Shown: piece after piece, positions 60,270 to 64,000 of the stretch
Layout of the letters: each line of letters starts with the position of its first letter
Numbering within the stretch: the first letter of the stretch is position 1
Assembly: GCA_017512985.1 (NCBI GenBank)
Contig: JAFWEJ010000017.1
Location: 113,976-177,975 of the forward strand
Origin: Clostridia bacterium
GTDB lineage: Bacteria; Bacillota; Clostridia; Christensenellales; Aristaeellaceae
Direction: 5' to 3'
DNA length: 64,000 nucleotides
The notes under the pieces: model-generated
The model's database searches: none
The model's input: the letters and a program-made list of their open reading frames with translations, nothing else
What the model was told of the DNA's origin: nothing
Program-made: the position numbers and the translations under genes

Positions 60270-61036
60270 CAGGTGATCCCCCATTTCAGGAAGTATTTGA
60301 AAATGGAACGAATCTGGCGCAGGCGGCCCCTGAAAGTGCGGGTGTTTTCACGCGCCCACCGATGGGTGATCTGCATATCCGGATGGTAGACGATGCTGCC
60401 CAGCCGTTGTTCCAGGACGCGCCGGCTCAGGTCGGAATCCTCCTGGTACAGGAAGAACCGTGGATCAAAGCCGTTCAGCTGCCTGAAAATTACCGTACGG
60501 ATCAGCAGGAAACAGCCTGTGGCGAATTCTACGGGGACGGGGTGCCGCACATCGGTGTCAGCCAGGGTGAATTCGTCGCGCCAGCGGCGGAAGATTCCGC
60601 CGTATTTTTCCAGAAGGCCGCTCAACAGGTAATGGACCGAGACCTTCTTTTTCGGAAGGAACTGTTCGGTGCCGTCTTCATTCATGACGCGGGGCGTCAG
60701 GATTGCAATATTGGGATGGGCTTCCATATATGCGACCATCCGGGTGAGCAGGGCAGGGTCGAAGGTGACGTCCGGATTCATGATCAGGTGATATCTGCTC
60801 TGCAGGTACGGAAGCACCGCGTTGTTGGCGCGTCCGAAACCGACGTTTCCCTTCTGGGGGAGAACCGAGACGCCCGGAAACAGCCATTGCATCTTTTCGG
60901 CGGTCAGGTCTTCCGGAGTGTTGTCGACCAGAAAAACATCCACTTCCAGATCGGCATTCTGAATACACCGCAGGGCATGAGTGAGCTCATCCCCGCAGTG
61001 ATACAGCACGATACAGGCGGAAAGGATCGAAGCCAT
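60266..61036 (-). CDS. Family 2 glycosyltransferase, rhamnosyltransferase-like
   Basis: A 256-residue GT-A enzyme. LVDNTPEDLT, GNVGFGRANNAVLPYL, the metal motif LIMNPDVTFDP, and ATGCFLLIRTVIF with FDPRFFLYQEDSDLSRRV. The VGFGRANN and MNPDV pattern is typical of WbbL/RfbF-like rhamnosyltransferases. ATG 61036 follows GGAGGT at good spacing. A weak promoter (TTGACT at 61083-61088, 18 bases, GAGAAT at 61059-61064 on the minus strand) is possible. It is coupled to the next transferase. Confidence 0.88.
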   Translation of the reverse strand: MASILSACIVLYHCGDELTHALRCIQNADLEVDVFLVDNTPEDLTAEKMQWLFPGVSVLPQKGNVGFGRANNAVLPYLQSRYHLIMNPDVTFDPALLTRMVAYMEAHPNIAILTPRVMNEDGTEQFLPKKKVSVHYLLSGLLEKYGGIFRRWRDEFTLADTDVRHPVPVEFATGCFLLIRTVIFRQLNGFDPRFFLYQEDSDLSRRVLEQRLGSIVYHPDMQITHRWARENTRTFRGRLRQIRSIFKYFLKWGITW

Positions 61037-61158
61037 CAGGATGACCTCCGGCAGCAATATTCTCACGTTGCGTATATTTTACAGTCAACCGCCGGATTTG
61101 TCCATAACGGGAGCATGAGAAAGACAACAGCAGCAGGGAGAACCGGGCTGCTTTGCAA

Positions 61159-61188
61159 TTGTCATGTGCCGCCCATATATGGTAAGAT
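61159..61188 (+). promoter_or_regulatory. Promoter of the exonuclease III gene
   Basis: The -35 TTGTCA (61159-61164), 18-base spacer, -10 TAAGAT (61183-61188) with an extended-10 TG just before it. Confidence 0.65.
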
Positions 61189-61230
61189 ATCGGAACAGAA
61201 GACTCAAAAAGAGTACGGAGTGAACAGACG

Positions 61231-61989
61231 ATGAAGATGATATCCTGGAACGTGAACGGCCTGCGGGCTGTGATGGGCAAAGGCTTTATGGAAGCTTTCA
61301 ATGCGCTGGACGCTGATATTTTCTGCCTGCAGGAAACAAAACTCCAGGCGGGGCAGATTGAAATGGACCTGCCGGGTTACCATCAGTACTGGAATTACGC
61401 CGAGAAGAAAGGATACTCAGGAACGGCGGTTTTCACCAGGCAGGAACCGCTGTCCGTACAGCTGGGGATCGGGCAGGACGCTTTTGATCATGAAGGGCGC
61501 GTGATCACCCTGGAGTTCCCGGAGTTTTTCTTTATCACAGTCTATACGCCGAACTCCCAGGACGGCCTGCTCCGGCTTCCGTACAGAATGGAATGGGAGG
61601 ACGCGTTTCTCGCTTATATCCGGGATCTGGACAGCCGGAAACCGGTCATTTTCTGCGGCGACCTGAACGTTGCGCACCGGGAGATCGACCTGAAAAACCC
61701 GAAGAGCAATATCCATAACGCCGGATTCACCCAGGAAGAGCGGGACAAGATGACGGCGCTGCTCGGCAGCGGTTTCGTGGACAGCTTCCGGTATTTCTAT
61801 CCGGACGTCCGGGACCAGTACAGCTGGTGGAGCTACCGGTTCCACGCACGGGAGAACAACGCGGGGTGGCGGATCGACTATTTCATCGTATCGGAACGGC
61901 TGAAGGACCGGCTGGAGAGCGCTTCCATCCATCAGGAGATTTTCGGGTCCGACCACTGCCCGGTGGAACTGAAAATCACAGCCGGATGA
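61231..61989 (+). CDS. xth: Exodeoxyribonuclease III / AP endonuclease
   Basis: A 252-residue EEP-family nuclease. MISWNVNGLRA, the metal Glu in FCLQETKLQAGQ, GYSGTAVFTRQEP, CGDLNVAHREIDLKNPKSN, DQYSWWSYRFHARENNAGW and GSDHCPVELKI all fit ExoA/XthA. It cuts abasic sites in base excision repair. Length is normal. Confidence 0.96.
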   Translation: MKMISWNVNGLRAVMGKGFMEAFNALDADIFCLQETKLQAGQIEMDLPGYHQYWNYAEKKGYSGTAVFTRQEPLSVQLGIGQDAFDHEGRVITLEFPEFFFITVYTPNSQDGLLRLPYRMEWEDAFLAYIRDLDSRKPVIFCGDLNVAHREIDLKNPKSNIHNAGFTQEERDKMTALLGSGFVDSFRYFYPDVRDQYSWWSYRFHARENNAGWRIDYFIVSERLKDRLESASIHQEIFGSDHCPVELKITAG

Positions 61990-61996
61990 TGAAAGC

Positions 61997-62025
61997 TGGT
62001 CATTTTATATGGGAAATGTTATACT
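61997..62025 (+). promoter_or_regulatory. Candidate promoter of the NYN/LOTUS gene
   Basis: The -35-like TGGTCA (61997-62002), 17 bases, -10 TATACT (62020-62025). The start would be near 62032, only about 6 bases before the GTG at 62038. Confidence 0.5.
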
Positions 62026-62037
62026 TACAGAACCGGT

Positions 62038-63069
62038 GTGCCGAAACGCCGGGATCGAACAAGGAAGAAGGTTTTATTTCTGAGTAAATTTGCTGTATTT
62101 GTAGATCTTGAAAACTGCGGCGCCAAAGTGGCGACGCTGAAGAGCATTCTGGAGAAGGTCAAGATCCGCGGCGACATCCTGCTGGGCAAGGTGTACGGCT
62201 ATACGGACAAGTATGACGACCTGAAGGAAGTGCTCCTGAGCAACACTTTTACGGTGGTGCCGAGCCTGCGCTACGGGATCAGCCAGAAGAACAACGCGGA
62301 TATCCTGCTGGTCATTGACGCGCTGGAAGTTGCATATAAAAACGATCTGATCGACAGTTTCTGCATCGTTTCCGGCGACAGCGACTATACGCCGCTGGTC
62401 GGAAAACTCAAGAGCATGGGCAAATTCGTGCTGGGCATCAGCCGGAGCGAAGCGGCGAGCAACATCTTCATCAACGCCTGCAATGAGTTCCAGTTCCTTG
62501 AAACCGTTGGCAAACGCAATGTGGAGAAACCGAAACGCCAGAAGGCCAGCACGGCCACGGAAGAATCCGCGGACGAAAGCGAACTGAACAAACTCCTGAC
62601 CACTGTGCTTGAGGAGCAGGACCAGGATGAGATCTACGCAAGCGAACTGAAAGAGACGCTGCTGCGCCTGCGTCCCGATTTCAACGAAAAAGCATACGGA
62701 TGCGCGACATTCTTCAAACTCCTGACCAAGCTGGCAAACCGGTTCGGCGATCTTCGCGTGCACAACGACAACTTCAACGTGATGGTCGGGCTGACCAACG
62801 CCGGAGAGAACGGCGAGGTGATTCCGCAGCTGACACGCGAAAACTGGAAGGAAGCTTTTGCCGCCCAGATACGTGCTTATAAAGAGGGCGGTTTTGACCG
62901 GGTGAATCCCTCCATCCTGAAGGCGGACATCATTACCGCCTATCCGGATTTCAATGAACGGTCCATCGGTTTCAAACGCTTTTCAGACGTGATGAAGCAG
63001 CTGGAAAAAGACGGCCTGGTCGTTGTGGAAATGGACGAGCAGAAGACGATGCTGATCAAACTGCTTTGA
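62038..63069 (+). CDS. NYN-domain RNase with two LOTUS (OST-HTH) domains
   Basis: A PIN-like NYN nuclease domain (KFAVFVDLENCGAKVATL, NADILLVIDALEVAY, CIVSGDSDYTPLVGKLK) carries three acidic catalytic positions. A charged linker and two OST-HTH/LOTUS modules follow (about ELNKLLTTVLEEQDQDEIYA and the later NPSILKADIITAYPDFNER). LOTUS domains bind RNA, reportedly G-quadruplexes, so the protein probably cuts or senses structured RNA. Start uncertain: GTG 62038 gives 343 residues without a ribosome site, whereas CTG 62080 has AAGGAAGAAGG 8 bases upstream and matches where the domain begins (LSKFAVFVDLENCG). No ATG is available in frame. Confidence 0.85.
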   Translation: MPKRRDRTRKKVLFLSKFAVFVDLENCGAKVATLKSILEKVKIRGDILLGKVYGYTDKYDDLKEVLLSNTFTVVPSLRYGISQKNNADILLVIDALEVAYKNDLIDSFCIVSGDSDYTPLVGKLKSMGKFVLGISRSEAASNIFINACNEFQFLETVGKRNVEKPKRQKASTATEESADESELNKLLTTVLEEQDQDEIYASELKETLLRLRPDFNEKAYGCATFFKLLTKLANRFGDLRVHNDNFNVMVGLTNAGENGEVIPQLTRENWKEAFAAQIRAYKEGGFDRVNPSILKADIITAYPDFNERSIGFKRFSDVMKQLEKDGLVVVEMDEQKTMLIKLL

Positions 63070-63107
63070 GACTGCTTCCCGGAGAATAATCAGAAAGGAG
63101 AACGCAT

Positions 63108-63638
63108 ATGAAGTATCTGCGCCGGATTGTATGGTTTTTTGCCAACCGGCTGCTGGTTATCTGCGTGATCCTCGGGCTGATCATGACTGTGTTCTATTAC
63201 GCCATGAACCTCAGCAACATCCAGATCGTCCTGAAGGACGGCATGGCAAACCGCGCGAAATACATCATGGGCATGGACAGCCGGAAAGAACTGGACAAAT
63301 ACTTCCTTACAGCCTGCCTGGAGAATGACAGCGCAGTGCTGGAAACGGATAACGGAGATACTCCATACAAGGATTACAACGTGCGCGGCATTGACCACCG
63401 CCTTGAAATGGGCTTTCTGTGGGTATGGCCCTGGGACAGCACGGTGAGGGTAACGATTACGGAAAGGATCCCGCGGATTGACGGCCGGGTAAAGGGCAGC
63501 AAGGCAGACGAGGTGATTGCCCGGGACGGGGCAAACGCGGTTTATCCGCCGGCGTGGGCGGACGCAGAATACAGGGCATTGCTGACCAGGGAAAACGGGC
63601 AGTGGAAAATCAAAACGCTGACTTCCGCAAAACAATAA
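63108..63638 (+). CDS. Membrane-anchored protein of unknown function
   Basis: 176 residues with one N-terminal membrane helix (RLLVICVILGLIMTVFYYAM, about residues 14-33) and an extracellular domain of about 140 residues. The region YLENDSAVLE through WPWDSTVRVTITERIPRIDG looks like a small alpha/beta (NTF2-like) fold, but no family is certain. ATG 63108 has AAAGGAG. Last gene before the rRNA promoter. Confidence 0.72.
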   Translation: MKYLRRIVWFFANRLLVICVILGLIMTVFYYAMNLSNIQIVLKDGMANRAKYIMGMDSRKELDKYFLTACLENDSAVLETDNGDTPYKDYNVRGIDHRLEMGFLWVWPWDSTVRVTITERIPRIDGRVKGSKADEVIARDGANAVYPPAWADAEYRALLTRENGQWKIKTLTSAKQ

Positions 63639-63680
63639 CGAAATCGTAATGCTTTTTTCTGAAAAAACGCAAAAAAGCGC

Positions 63681-63709
63681 TTGACAAACCGGAAACGGTT
63701 TGTTATTCT
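63681..63709 (+). promoter_or_regulatory. rRNA operon promoter
   Basis: Perfect -35 TTGACA (63681-63686), 17-base spacer, -10 TATTCT (63704-63709), preceded by A-tracts (about 63661-63677) that resemble an UP element. Confidence 0.85.
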
Positions 63710-63715
63710 ATTCAA

Positions 63716-63766
63716 GCTCGCCTGCCGATGATACATCGGGACAGCGAGCCGGCGAACCTTGAAAAC
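63716..63766 (+). promoter_or_regulatory. rRNA leader hairpin and boxA-like antitermination site
   Basis: GCTCGC (63716-63721) pairs with GCGAGC (63744-63749), with inner CCGATG/CATCGG, as in boxB-type hairpins. AACCTTGAAAAC (63755-63766) follows, like the leader motif of clostridial rrn operons. A second small hairpin with a GAAA loop (63822-63841) lies just ahead of 16S. Confidence 0.6.
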
Positions 63767-63844
63767 GATACAGAGAAGAACGCGCAAACATTAAGGAAAG
63801 ACTAGCGAAGATTCCAAAGAGTTTAACACGAAAGTGTTTAAGGA

Positions 63845-64000
<156 letters not shown>

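Noticed and set aside
63651-63678. Terminator between the last gene and the rRNA promoter
   Set aside because: GCTTTTTT/AAAAAAGC can pair, but the stem is almost pure A-T and lies against the -35; it is better read as an UP-like A-tract region.

Overview
The window reads as chromosomal DNA of a Gram-positive, anaerobic-type member of the Bacillota, class Clostridia. The evidence is: a tig-clpP-clpX-lon-engB operon, an mraZ/ftsL/murE/mraY/murD/ftsQ/ftsA/ftsZ cluster, an rplU-prp-rpmA operon in which bL27 carries the Prp-cleaved N-terminal extension, strong GGAGG ribosome binding sites, sigma-A type promoters, and a Clostridia-like 16S start. MurE carries the DNPR motif of meso-diaminopimelate-adding enzymes. 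Many lipoprotein-like or secreted glycan proteins and moderately GC-rich coding suggest a gut or rumen lineage, but species cannot be fixed from this piece.

Layout. 1-5147: a multicomponent phosphorelay (end of one REC protein, a hybrid histidine kinase, a REC/GGDEF-like/EAL c-di-GMP phosphodiesterase, an HPt protein). 5200-6664 (minus): a five-repeat SH3 surface protein and a small membrane protein. 6926-14973: a complete histidine operon hisZ-G-D-C-B-H-A-F-IE plus a PHP-type histidinol phosphatase. 15030-21071: a zinc-ribbon membrane protein, a VWA protein behind an ECF-like promoter, a PHP protein and a large membrane c-di-GMP enzyme. 21132-23733 (minus): a metallophosphoesterase and a cytosolic ParB-like/BMP fusion. 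23993-25675: purC and a phosphodiester glycosidase. 25781-32222: chaperone/protease operon. 32464-33617: an acidic zinc-finger protein and a phosphoesterase. 33913-42967: a reduced division/wall cluster. 43100-51072: solute-binding protein, galactokinase-like protein, tsaE-tsaB-rimI, deoB and a PIG-L/glycosidase fusion. 51196-54994: rplU-prp-rpmA-metG-tatD. 55288-58883: topoisomerase III, a small unknown protein and a pyruvyl transferase. 59030-61036 (minus): rpmB and two glycosyltransferases. 61231-63638: exonuclease III, a NYN/LOTUS protein and a membrane protein. 63681-64000: rRNA promoter, antitermination leader and the 5' end of 16S rRNA.

Accessory interest. No phage, insertion sequence, CRISPR array or tRNA was recognised. 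The most unusual items are: the ParB-like/BMP fusion without a signal peptide, divergent from purC with two strong palindromes between them; dispersed heptameric repeat arrays (AATKMAN) at gene ends, two of which encode protein C-termini; an interleaved inverted-repeat element at 55036-55200; a histone-like tail on trigger factor; a NYN/LOTUS protein with no good AUG start; a 170-nt structured leader at 32294; and a division cluster lacking rsmH, the penicillin-binding protein, murF, ftsW and murG. All functional calls are from reading motifs by eye; no database search was run.
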